Assembly (NCBI RefSeq): GCF_040115645.1
Contig: NW_027096100.1
Coordinates: forward strand, 50,049 to 114,048
DNA: 64,000 nt
Source: Euwallacea fornicatus
Lineage: Eukaryota > Arthropoda > Insecta > Coleoptera > Curculionidae
Direction: 5' to 3'
Position 1 is the first letter of the stretch; the number at the start of each line of letters is the position of its first letter. Made by a program: the position numbers and the translations under genes. Under the pieces are notes generated by a model. It saw only the letters and a list, made by a program, of their open reading frames with translations, was not told the origin of the DNA and did not search any database. Shown here one piece after another: positions 10,598-22,239 of the stretch.

Positions 10598-12520
10598 AAA
10601 TAACCGGACTGAATCGTAAGATTTATAAACTTTTTACAGACTAACCCCAAAACAAATGAGTCACAGTGTATGAATGTGTATGTTTACTAAAAAAATAATA
10701 ATATACAAGTAAAGTTCTCCCTATGTAGAACTTTCTGCTGAAATATAGTGAAGAAACTGAAATATAGAACTAACCTGTGGTAAAAAATGATTTTTATTAA
10801 AATAGCTATATAAAATGAACAGAGAAGTAACCCTACATATTACAAACACATTACAATTTATTTAAACAATAAAAAAATAATATATATTTAAAATGCTAAA
10901 AAAATTGAGAAAAAAATCCATTCTACAAACAACTATAAACAATGCGTTTTATGTCCTAACTATAAAAACTTAGAGTTACAAGAAATTATTAGTTTTATTT
11001 TTCTATATTTTACAGTTTTTTACATTCCCTATCAAATAAAAAAAACTGTAAATATGAAGGTATTTTATTGTTAAAATGGAGAAACGCCTAATTTTTGGGT
11101 TAAAATATCGAGCTATTAATGTTACACACACTTTGTATTACTGTTGTATTTTGAATTTTTTCTGACTACATTCTAACAATTGATGAAGGGCCTGGATAAA
11201 GTGACGAGGCCCTTTCTAAATTAGTTCCCTACATAGAGACCCTACTTCTGTATAATAGTAACCCTTTTTATTCTTACCATGTTGGAAATAAGCACTCGAT
11301 ATTCAAATTGAAATCAACTTTCTATGCTTACCTTAGATCTTTTCTTCTCCACCATGTTCCTGCTCCTTTTTACCTTGCTTACAAATTTACTAAATCCCAT
11401 TTCTGCTGCTGAAAAAAAATTACTAACAAATCCCAACTCCCTTTTCCTCCTGAGAGAGTCGATGAAGAAAACTTTGATGTATCCCTGGCCCCTCTTGATC
11501 TCGTCAAAGTGAACCATTGTAAAAAACATGTTACATGTAACATATTTGCTAAAGGGAGCAAATAATGCCCTCCTAGCTCTTTGTTGATAGTAACTGAAGC
11601 TCTATTAAGTCAAAGTTCTGATCCAGCTAAACCTACCTACCTACCTACTGAAAATGTGTCAAAGCGTGTCTTTTGTAAATGCTAAATGTGTGAACTGATT
11701 AATAAGGAGCAAATTGATGCAAATGTGGAAATTTTTGTCCAAAAATTCCCTGTATCACTTGCTTACTTGCCCATTAAGGGTTCTTTGAGAACCTTAATTC
11801 TTGCTAGGTCCCCACGATTGAAGGTGCTTCGCTCTATGAACCCTACGTTTTACCTATTTGAGCGAATCGCCCACTACCATGTGTAGGTGACACCCTCACT
11901 ACCTGCAGCCTCGATAACCATATCGAGACACCTCCTATTGATGTCCCACTTTGCTGCTACTGCTTCCAAGATTTCCTCGTTCGATGCTATGTTAAAGTAT
12001 GATTTTAGGTTCTTACCTAATATACATTAACGTTCTTTTTGTTGATCCTCCGTCTCGGCCCCCATTTTGAAACCCCTTGTGTAAACGATTCGAAGAGAAT
12101 TTCATGAATAAACTCCCTTTCTTTCGACGATATCTCGATATATTCTTACTTACTCTGTACATGTTTGAATCTGGATCTTTCGTCTTAAAACAAAAGAATT
12201 TATTTTTTTCTGATGCACGAACAAAGAACGAATTAATTATTTCTTTGAGGGAAGGATGGGTGATTCCCGTCAGGGACTTTCCCTTCCGTTAACTTTTCGA
12301 TTTGTGACGGTCAGCTCCCTCTGAGATCACCCTCTGGAACCGTTCGTTTTTTACGAATCGATACGATTGACACAGATGGAGCCACCTGCGAAGAACCATC
12401 CTCTCGCGTCGATATATACTACTAAAATTGATCTAGGCTCCCGCCGTCTTCTCGCTCAGGATTCGGACCAGTTAACGGCAGCGGCATATGTTGCTGTACG
12501 TCTTCGGGGAGCAGTGTTTT
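10598..12520. other. Left-arm inner segment with coding-like relics
   Basis: Matched by 22,240 to about 24,190. On the minus strand, frames at 11,314-11,529 (71 codons, rich in K/R, ending K-K-R-S-K-V-S-I-E-S) and around 11,890-12,070 look coding-like but are interrupted by stops, in both arms. The minus strand also shows splice-like junctions: a T-rich run ending in CAG upstream of CAGAAATGGG, and AAG|GTAAGC after the K/R block. Product not recognised; could be an old retroelement ORF or a broken multi-exon gene. Confidence 0.4.
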
Positions 12521-15263
12521 TATTAGTGTTAATTTTGCTAGTTATGACAGTGGCTTGACAACCAGTTCAAGTTCCGCTTCAATAATCTCAGTTAGTATTT
12601 TCGGTGCTCTGTATTTATTTTATTTAGAGATTTTAACGTGTTAATATTATTCATTTCAATTTTTAAAATATGGGACCATGTTCCAGTAATTTTTAGATAA
12701 ATTGAAATATGATTACTTTTATGTTTTGTATTAAATAACAATTAAAAAGTGTTTGGTATTAATTTCGTTCTAAAATATTAAAATGTTAAATGGTAAATAA
12801 ATAATGTTAAATGTAATAGTCATAATATTAAGAACGTTGTTAAATGAAGTAAGAAACATTTATTAATCATATAAAAATTGGCGAAATAAACTATTTACTA
12901 TTCAATCACAATTCCCCTGTAGAAGCAAGCCGAACTACTAGGGATTAAATTCAAAATATCTCAAAAATAGTGACTTTTAGTAATTTACAACAAGAGTACC
13001 TTTCTTAGGAAAGAATAAACAGGGAATCTATTTTGAATAGAAAAAAGTTGTCATAAAGAGGCACAAAAAAGTTATCATCATTTCAACGTTCACTAGTACG
13101 TTGCATATGGCGCTTTCTGTAAATTTGACGAAAATTTTAACAAAAATAAGTTCGGCCCTGCGAAAAATCCCATAATATCAAATTTCATGGCTATATTTTG
13201 ATATTTGCGCGAATTATTAAAAAAAATGAAAAGAAAAAGTTAAATTTGCCATCCTGTATTTCAAAAACTGAGCCGTTTTCAATATATATTTACATAACAT
13301 TTTCATCTTAAGAAAAGATCTATCGACTATTAAAATCCTGTTACTATAAACTGGAAAATTTTATAATCATAAGTTTTCTTAGTTTATTGTGTACTATTTA
13401 AATATATGTCGGATCATCAATAGGAAGGTTTTCCATGATGATATAAAGTATTTAGTTCACTTTTAAAAGCAAGAATAGAAAAAGTGCAAAACTAACGAAT
13501 TCGTTACTACACGAACGCTTCTCGTCAATTGCCAATCTAATCTGCCTGTCCCTTTTCGGTTTCTCGTTTTCCAGATTTCGCGAGTCCTTCGAATCCGAGG
13601 GGTAAGGTACTTGCTAGTCCCTGTTTCCCACGAAGGCCCGCACACATGGCCTCTCAATTTCGCCCTTGATGGTGGCGACCTCGTTCGACAGAGCTTTTCC
13701 TTAAGGTGGCCCTGTCAGCTTGCCCTTCGTCATATTATCAGCTAGTAATATTACACTTTATCACTTAAGGACTAATAAATCTCCGACATATACATATTTA
13801 CTAGTACCTAAAAACTACTCTACATCCTAAAGATAAACTAAGGTCGGACAGCGAAAACACTACGACTGCTAACCCGACAAACATATCGAATGACAATTAT
13901 GACATTTACGTGTCAGTAATCGGACCGGCAAAGTTCGTCGTTTGTTTTTCATTAGCAGAAAAGTGGAAATTGACTTCAACTATTGGATCCGAAATAAAAA
14001 TATAATCTCATTTAAAACCGAGAAGCAAAAAATAAGAAAAGGTTTCATCCCGATCGATTAAGAGAATATTTAACGAAACAAGAAGAGGTAAGAAAAAAAA
14101 TGAAACTCATTCCTAGAGGGTTTTCCAACGATTCCTCGTTTACAAAATGTGTGCTTTCCTATTCCCGATATATGGGAACTAATAATAAAATTTCCCTTCC
14201 TCCCAACGCAATCAAAACTTATCATTAACATTGTCCTAAAGTAGTAGGTCTTTCATAGAGGACCACATTATTTTCATCGAGCTTTGATTAATCGACTGTT
14301 CCCCTGTAATTGGGATTTACCCATAACTATTCCTCTTATTTTAGTGCACAGAAACCACAGCCAAAACATGTGATACTGCCGCGTTCTACCCCGACGAAGT
14401 TAAAAAGATTCTACTATCTACTAGAGCAAGCAATTATCATTATCCTTCAGAGTCTTCGGGATATAGCGTCGGTTGGGTCCTCAATTTCTGGGATGGTTGA
14501 GAAAGTAGGGCTTTTTCCACGGCTCCACGGCTTTCACCAAGGTACGTACAGTCAACTTTGGTTCATCATTTTTACTTGCAATTTAGAATAAGTAAAATTG
14601 GACTTTCTTGCGTTTCAAGTGTTAACTGGATGTGCCTGATTTTCTGGTGGTTTGAGCCCTAATCATTTAACAATTTTTTTATTCTTCCAAAAGCAATCAC
14701 ATCTATACTTTCAAAGAGTTCTCATATATTTTGCATTTATTTGGACTGAGAAATTTGCTTTTTTTATCTTAGGGTATTGTTTTATTAACAATGTGAGAAA
14801 TGTTTATCGGAAGATAATATTTATTTAAGTAAAATTACAATAATTTGTGTTTAAATTTCCATTATATTAAATTAGTTGATACATCTTTATCACGGTTCTC
14901 ATTTATGTGGCTACTACAATGTATCAACAACGTGTCTTTGAAATAATCCACCAACCTTTTGTTGGTAGTTTAATAATTGAAAATTGTAACATAACAACAC
15001 ATTTTAAATAGTGGCGTAAAAAATAACAGTCATAGATGACAAAACAGTATTAATTAATATACATGTTACGATTTAGTCCAGGAAAAGAAGATAAAAAAAA
15101 CGCAGAGAATACTACACCAATATTCTATTATAAGTCTAAACATCAAGAAGCTCCTTTAATTAGTAATTCTAACCATTTATATTGCAAGTTTGCTGGCTCT
15201 GCAATTTCCAAGGAAATATTCGATTTGCAGTCTCGTGGGAAAGGATTCCTATGACACGAATTA
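12521..15263. other. Spacer, AT-rich, no gene recognised
   Basis: No family recognised. 13,070-13,330 has text resembling old DNA-transposon ends. 13,490-13,740 is GC-richer with open frames on both strands but no recognisable motif. A 93-codon frame at 14,310-14,591 (+) shows nothing diagnostic. Confidence 0.5.
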
Positions 15264-15520
15264 AGTTACTTCTTTTCGATTAATGGTTTTTTTAAACGAA
15301 TTTAAAAACAACTTTATTATCTTGCAAGAAATAACATAAACTTGATCAGACTTACAGCATAACTACTTAACTGAATATTATGAGAATAATGAAAATCTTA
15401 ACTATTCTAAGGGTGGTTTTATACAGTTATCTATCGATGAGGTCTTAATGAGGTCCAATATAAAGTCCAGTGGTATATATTGATAATGTCATTGGATGGG
15501 CTAGTGTGGACTACATGACT
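15264..15520 (-). repeat. 3' LTR of element A
   Basis: On the minus strand this 257-bp segment starts AGTCATGTAG just after a polypurine stretch (AAGAAGGAAGA) that follows env, and ends GAAGTAACT. It has a TATAAAA box and a downstream AATAAA. AGT...ACT ends and length resemble the solo LTR at 8,374-8,626, but the sequences differ, so they are separate families. The boundary is inferred from these landmarks only. Confidence 0.6.
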
Positions 15521-15535
15521 TCTTCCTTCTTAAGT

Positions 15536-17195
15536 TCAGAAAACGTGGGTTCCGAGGTTTTCTGAGGTTTTCTGAGGTGGTGGCGTTTGTTTCATGAAGT
15601 AGTTCAATTTGTGATTTTTGTATAGATATCTTAAACATACAAGAGACGAAACTAATAGACAGATTAGCAAAGAGTTTGTCCATTGGTGGGTGTTTGGTCC
15701 CTTCTTGGAATACGTTTCCAATCGTAAGGCGTTGGAAAGCTGATGAAGTCTTTTTAGGTCTTCTAGCTTCACTTTCTTGAGGGTTAACTGAGTGTTTTCT
15801 GTTATTGTTAATCTTGGTACGTTTACTACCGGGAGCTCTAATATGTATTCTTTTTTGGTGGTTTCTTCCTTCTTGCATGTCTTTCCATTAATTATGATAT
15901 AACATTTTTTCAAAGTTATAATAGTGGGTTTGGAGATTTTGAGGAATCCATTATTTGCACAGAAAGTTTGTACTGTGTCCGGTATGGTGGGTATGATTAG
16001 AACGTCACTTCCACTTATCTGCTGAACATGGGTTTTTTCTACTAAGACATGGTCCCAGGAGCATTCCATTTTCCCTCGGCGAACTAGGTTGGCTACGCAG
16101 GGTTGTTGTTTGACTAGATAGCTTTGTTGACACATATACCAATCTTCAATTTTGTTACAGTCTTCGGAGGTTATCCAAAAATTCTCGGTGTTGAGTAGTA
16201 GATAAGGATGATTTAGGATGATGATTTGGTTTTGGATTGGGACGAAGTACATATGGAGGTATCTGTATTGAGACATCGTGATTGGAATATGAATTTTGAA
16301 TAATATAATTTTTTTTTTACCTCTACTTGTGTTCCAAAATAATTGTAGTAGTTAAGTTTATTTCTGAATTTAATAATTTTCTCAGAGCCATATAGGGCAT
16401 TTAATTTATATATAGTATATTTTTTTAATTTTTTAGAGGAGGAATAGATGGATGTAAAATATTTATTTTTGTAAAAGTAACTGTATTCTTGATGTTATCA
16501 ATTATATGCTGAACATTCAGAAGTTGACTAAAACTCATGTCTGCTATATTAAAAATTATGTTGTGTTATTGCTCAATATCCAGTTGTTGCGATATTTGTT
16601 TTATTTCCAAATTGAGTTAATCTTGACTTGATTTAATATTTTGAATTTTATTTATATAACTGTCTGAAAATGGCTTTAGGAAAGTTTTCTGGTTGTTAAA
16701 ATCTGGTTCTAGAGTTTTGTTGTTTTTTAGATTATTTAAATAGTTGACAAGGAAGGTTTTATCATCGTTATCTAAAGTTCCAAATAACCATATAGAGGTT
16801 TTACCAATGATGTTGAATATACCTCGCTTAGTTCGATGTAGTTCTTTAGTGATGTTAAAGATACCGATCCTTTGGGTGAGGTGTTCTGAGAGAATCATGC
16901 ATTAATCAACCTTACGTCTAGTGTTAACAGTTTTACTTGAAATTTGAGAGTCATTTGAGATTATAGAATGTTTCATAGAATGGTTAATTACATGCCTAAT
17001 TTGGTGTAGAGTTAATAAAATGTTAGTGGTATTTACATGATAATGAATGTGTCTGGACGTGATTATATTCGATTGTCCTAATGATATGGGAAGGATGGGA
17101 TTATCTACGGGTTTTAACTTTAAGATAAATACTGAGGGGAGTATCAGAATCACAGTTATCGTCGTTAGATTCATGATTCTCTTCTCCTGAAACAA
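15536..17195 (-). pseudogene. env: Errantivirus env-like glycoprotein, broken (element A)
   Basis: Membrane fusion glycoprotein of the insect errantivirus/baculovirus-F type. A signal-peptide-like start (MNLTTITVILILPSVF) is at about 17,174. A furin-type site RTKR precedes a fusion-peptide-like GIFNIIGKTSIWLFGTLD at about 16,760-16,840. A long ectodomain with several cysteines follows, then a hydrophobic anchor (SLLICLLVSSLVCL) and a basic tail. Breaks: an in-frame stop at 16,902-16,904, and a frame change between 16,617 and 16,276. It follows integrase as in other env-bearing Gypsy elements. Family assignment rests on the cleavage site, fusion peptide and position. Confidence 0.85.
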
Positions 17196-17199
17196 ATAG

Positions 17200-20005
17200 T
17201 TGGGGTTTCAGATAATTTTTATGATATGCTTTATTTTTTGTCTTAATTTTATTATTTGAAATTTTTATTGGATTTTCTGGTTTTTGGTATCTATCTCTGG
17301 TTTTTCTTTCGTTTCTGTTTCTATGCGTTTTTCTGTATAAATCCTTATTGTTATTAATTTTGACGTTTTGTTTTCTGTTTTTATTAGCTTTTTATAAGGA
17401 TCGTGTTTGTTTGTTTATTAGTTTGTTATTTACGTCTTTTTGTAAGGTCTTAAGGTTTTCAATGTGTTCTAGCATATATTCGTTGATTTTGTCCGCTTCA
17501 TTTAATTCAAAAGGGTTCTTGTATGATATTTTCTCTCTAACAATTTGGAAAGGTGAATATTATGTCACGGAATGGATAGAATTATTATAAGACAAAAGAG
17601 CGTAATTCATTAGTGTTATTACGTTTTCTTTGTTTATTTTTCTTAAGGGTTAAAATTATTTCTGATAAAGTAGAATGAAATCTTTCGACAGGACTGTTGC
17701 CTGATAGGTTGTATAATGTGGTGTAATGTATTTCATTATTATGAGTTTTACAAAATTCTTGCACAAGATTATTTTTGAATTCATGATCGTTATCTACAGT
17801 GATTTTCCTAGGTATTCCAAAGTGCGTTATATAAATATTACTAATTTGTTGAGGATTTTCACTGCGGAAACGCTGTTTATTGGATAAGCTTGTCTAAATT
17901 TAGAAAATTAATCTAGGAATGTTAGGAAATATTGACTATGGGCTTTGTAAACGTCGATATAATATATGTGGTCAAAGGGTTCATCCACCTAAAAGGAGTA
18001 GGTTTAAAAATTAACTTATTGGGATGCCTTTCATATTTAAAGCTTTCAGACAAGTTTCACATGTGTTTATGTATTGTCGTACGTTATTGTCAATATTTGG
18101 CCAGTATAGGTATTTTTTTATTGCTTTTAAATTTTCCTGAATTCCTCTATGAGATGTTTTTGATTCGCGATATAGTTGAATTTTTACTTTTTGTTCTTCA
18201 ACGTCTGTTACATCAGTTAAGAAGTTATTATATATAAAAAGTTTAAAGGAATTATTTTTGAAAGACTTAAATTTATGAGTTCTAAATCTTTATCCAAGAA
18301 GTGCAAGAGCAGTGTGTGATCTTTGGAATTAACCAATTTTTAATCAGATTGCAGATATCCTATTCCGTACTATTGTGGTTAATAAATATTCTTAATTTTG
18401 GTTTATTAAATATTTTTTTCTTTTATAACTTTGAGATTTTTGTTTGTTTATTATTTATAAATATTAACTGGGTTTGGTGTTGATTGACACATTTTTCTAC
18501 ACATGGTGCTCTTATTATAGGCTTTTCTACGCTTGGATGTACAGTATTGCTATCTTCTTCTTGGTCATTGGTGTTATGTACCGTTGATCCGTTCGTCAAT
18601 CGTGCGTTGTTTGAGGTTAGTTGTACGCCTGGTGGAGCTGTGGCTTCCTTATTAATGTCTTTACTCCAGGAGTCGATTATTTCATTTATGTCATCTGCAT
18701 TTAAATGAGGTTCTAACTCGTCGTTATTAAGACCAAGATTTACTAATAGGGAGATGTCGTCTGGGTAGTTTTCTGGGATAGTGTTTTCTTCTGCATGATT
18801 GATGTGTATTCGGGATAATGCATCAGCATTGGTGTTTAGTTTTCTTTTTTTGTATACTATTTCGTAATCATATTTTTCTAGTTTTAGTCTCCATCTTACA
18901 AGTTTGGAATTGGGTTCTTTAAGGGAGAATAACCATTATAGAGTTTTATGGTCACTGATGATCCTGAATCTTTTCCCAAACAAATAGGGTCTGAAGTATT
19001 TTACAGCCCACACAATTGTCAGTAGTTCTTTTTCAATAGTGCTATAGTTGGTCTCTGCGGAATTTAAGGTACGAGAAACATATGCTATAGGTAGATCGTT
19101 ACCCACTGGCCTCTGGGATAAAACCTATAGCATCTATGGCATAGTTTGAGGCATCTGTTGCCAAGTTAAATGGTTTCTCAAAATCTGGATACTGTAATAT
19201 AGGGTCGTTCATTAGGACGTTTTTGCAAGTTTCAAAACCATTCACGAATTCTGGACTATGAACGATCCTTTCATTTTTCTTTAGGCATCGTGTCATTGGT
19301 TTTGTTAGTTTTGCAAAATCCTTAATGAATTTTCTATAATATCCTATTAGTTCCAAAAATGATTTGATTTTTTTACTCGTTTTAGGAATCGAATAGTTCT
19401 TTATTGTATTTATTTTGTTCGGATTTGGTTTTATGCCTTCTGGAGTTATTATCTGCCCCAATTCCATGTTTTTACGCAGAAACTCTGATTTGTCTAATTG
19501 AATTTTCATTCCAGTTTTTTTTAGGCATTTTTAAGTTATTGATGTGCTCTTGTAGAGACGTGGAAAATTTTATGATATCATCCATATATACAAGACATTG
19601 TCCATCACCCTTTGGAAGGTTGCCGGCGCATTTTTTAGTCCGAACGGCATACGGATATATTCATAGTGTCCGTTCTTTACACTGAATGCTGTTTTTTCCA
19701 TTGAATTCGGGTGCATCTCGATTTTTGTGGAACCCGGAAGCCAAATCTAGGGCGGTGAAGTAACTACAACGTCCAAAATATCTGATATTTTTGGTATTGG
19801 ATGCCTATCGTCTATGGTTTTTTCATTTACTTTCCGGTAATCTATTATGAGACTCTCCATTTTTGTTTTTTACTGGCATCCATTTTCTTTGGTACTATCC
19901 ATATCGGGGATGACCAAGGAGATTGTGATGGTATTATGATTTCGTCTTTCAGCATCTTGGAAATTTTATTTTGAATTTCGTCTATGTGAGAGGATGCACA
20001 TGTAA
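17200..20005 (-). pseudogene. pol: Gypsy pol remnant of element A (RT, RNase H, integrase)
   Basis: RT begins near 19,990 and its distal part is open at 19,099-19,509 (ITPEGIKPNPNKI, IGYYRKFIKDFAKLTKP). RNase H follows at about 18,850-19,100 (SRTLNSAETNYSTIEKELL). A linker with recognisable text ends near 18,480. Integrase is at about 17,300-18,260, with the catalytic-Glu motif SPVERFHSTL near 17,680 and a C-terminal FTPFQI-type segment near 17,550. Multiple frameshifts and stops, densest in integrase. Homologous to pol of element B but clearly a different lineage. Confidence 0.85.
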
Positions 20006-22239
20006 CTTAAATATAATTATTTTCGGAATTTCATCAGATAGTTTTCTTTAAAAAATGCCATTTAAAGAAATCCATTATAGGTGAATACTAAACACTTTAA
20101 CGTTTGGCGAATTCTTCCTAAGAATTGTCGTTACCTCGCTTTGTATCAGTCGTTGCGGCGACGTTGCCATTTTTCTCACTCTCCGAAAATTGAAATAATT
20201 TTCACCTTCTTTTGTTATAACAAACGTTTATTTTTATTTATACGGGGAGCGGCTCATATTAGGAGGCGCCAATTTGCCATTGGGGAAAATGTTTCTTCAA
20301 TTTTTTTTCGTTTTTTTTTTTTTAAACGAGAAGCGCTTTAAACTAATTACACAGAGATATATACGAATATGATTTTGAAGTTGTTAAAACTAAAATTACT
20401 TTGTTAATAACTCGAGCATTTCTCTACCACTTGCTTAATGAAATTTGTTAATGTCGATTTACAGGTAAAAATTATAACAAAAGAAGGTGATGAGAGAGAT
20501 GGTCAATTGTTCCTATTATTTATCAATTTTCTACGACATTGAGTACAAAGGAGATGATGAGGGGATGTTCGAAGGGTTAATTTACGTTTATTTGTTAATG
20601 TAAATTAACCCTCCAGCATCCATTAAAGTCGGCCTCTGGACCGACCTCTTTTTGGGGGTCTTTACACCTTATTTTTAGATCCGGAAAAATGACAACGACA
20701 AGACATATCGGAATCATCCCCCCAGATAACGGGGACAAACGGAGGAATCATAAATGGGGCACCAGCACCGATAAGGCCTTAGAGGTCAACGTCGCCTTTT
20801 AGGGTTTAGATGTCCGTAATAACTCAATAATTCTGAAACCGATTATGCGTGTATGATTTCTTGCGGTAGCGGCGTTGCCATTTTGTTTTCTTTCCGACAA
20901 TTTAATAATTTTCAGCTTAGGGAATTAGTGAATTTATATTAGGAGGTATACACGTTCGAAAAGATAGGTGTTTAGCGTTCTAGGGTTCAGTTTTCATTAC
21001 ATCTCATCGAACTGAGAAAATTATCCCAGAATAAGGACAGAGCTTCGGAAATAAATTAAACTTTTCCTGCGATACATCAGGGGGGACATTTTCGCATAAG
21101 GCACAAAACTGACATTTGACGCACATATAATCATTAATATTAGTTAGTTTCGAGCACCAAGGGGGGACGAAGATTTTTAGGGTTTATGTGATTTTTTTTT
21201 TTGGAAAAATCATCGTCATCAACGGATTTGTCGAACGCACAAGTCATACAGTAACAAAGTAAACATTTAATAATAGATAACAAAGAGTGTTCGAGCATTG
21301 TTACTATTATTATTCTTATTATTGTTACTGTTATTTTCGGCCGCATCATAAGGAACGTTATTCAGGGCGTTTTCCCACGATCGAATGAAGTTATAGGACG
21401 TACGGATCTAGGGAGGTCTGGAGATGCGTAATGGAGTAAAAAGGTAAGATTTTTACTTTGAGATTCTAAGATTAAGTCTCCGCTCGTTACGAAACGAATT
21501 CAAAGTATATTTCGAGTTTTCAAAATACATCAAGTAGACCTTATCAGAGGCACAAAATTAATTATCCTTTCAGATAAAGTACCTCGTTGCTGCTTGGATT
21601 AAAACCTCATTCCACATTTAATTATATAATTTTCACCATTATTTTTATAATATATATTCTTTGCCTTTCCATTCGAAAAGTGATTTTTTTTAAGCTCTTA
21701 CGCATTTGATGCTACCGTTAATATTTTTGTCAATCGTTGGATAGGAGTGAGTCGAGAGTTTTTTATCTTTAAAGCTTGCCGATTCACAATATTTCACGTA
21801 TTTATTTTACATGGGTCATTTTTAAATTGCCGGAATGGGGTTTTAATAAAAGTAGGCCGAGTTATAAAGGGGGCTCACTTGAATTTTGAGAAATATTTGA
21901 AAATTTTTCAAATTCATTTCATAGAAAAGCAGCAGTTTCATCCCAGAATCTAAAAAAAAAAAATTCAAGGTTCTTTGAAATTTAGGATTTTTTGCCCAAT
22001 CCGGCAACACTGTACGACACCAGGTTTGGCAAAGAAACAGATGCAACGCAAAATTACGTCGAGGAAGAAATCCTCCAGGTAGTTTGACGAGGAGTCGGCC
22101 TCTCGACCGATCCCTCTTTGGTGGGGGTCTTCGCACTCAATTGTTAGATCCGGTAGAATGACGATAAGACACGTCGGAGTCATCTCCCAGAGAGCGAGCA
22201 AACGGAGGAATTATCAATGAGGCCAACACCGATGAGACC
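20006..22239. repeat. Spacer block with internal direct repeats
   Basis: Two imperfect direct-repeat pairs. One is 20,628-20,785 with 22,094-22,245 (shared GGCCTCT-GACCGA, TCTTTTTGGGGGTCTT-like text, TTAGATCCGG, CAAACGGAGGAAT). The other is about 20,130-20,290 with about 20,850-20,965 (shared CGTTGCCATTTT and ATTAGGAGG). The second copy of the first pair directly abuts the inner end of the right arm. No ORF of note; mechanism unknown. Confidence 0.6.
20574..20611. repeat. Perfect 12-bp stem-loop
   Basis: GGGTTAATTTAC (20,574-20,585) is followed 14 bases later by its exact complement GTAAATTAACCC (20,600-20,611). It sits immediately before the first copy of a spacer direct repeat. Function unknown. 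Confidence 0.6.

Larger units (their letters stand above)
1..12520. repeat. Left arm of giant inverted duplication
   Basis: This stretch reappears in inverse orientation at 22,240-50,126. Anchors checked by eye: 1 pairs with about 50,126; 1,043 with 49,085; 2,532 with 48,809; 7,199 with 44,627; 9,626 with 25,166; 12,500 with 22,262. Sampled segments are about 90-95% identical. The sum of paired coordinates is constant between insertions and jumps at each transposon, so the arms are collinear apart from insertions. The arm reaches base 1, so it probably extends outside the window. Net of three insertions it is about 8.4 kb. No host gene was recognised in it. Confidence 0.93.
15264..20005 (-). 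mobile_element. 5'-truncated errantivirus-like element A (in the spacer)
   Basis: Minus-strand Ty3/Gypsy element retaining RT (from its start), RNase H, integrase, env, polypurine tract and 3' LTR. gag, protease and the 5' LTR are absent. The last recognisable pol text, near the start of RT (SPWSSPIWIVPKK), is at about 19,880-19,990, after which similarity stops. With no second LTR, no target duplication can be read. Frames carry many stops, more in integrase than in RT or env, so it is a non-functional relic. Confidence 0.85.
12521..22239. other. Spacer between the inverted arms
   Basis: The 9.7 kb between the arms is not palindromic. It contains AT-rich sequence of no recognised function (12,521-15,263), a truncated errantivirus-like element (15,264 to about 20,005) and a block with small direct repeats and a hairpin (20,006-22,239). 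A GC-richer segment at about 13,490-13,740 is notable by composition, but I could not assign a product to any of its frames. Confidence 0.8.

Noticed and set aside
13560..13620. TTCGAATCC-like word suggesting a tRNA T-loop
   Set aside because: The flanking stem does not pair and no D-arm or anticodon arm could be placed.
13463..13657. 64-codon frame in the GC-richer spacer segment
   Set aside because: No recognisable domain in any frame. Reported only as a compositional feature.
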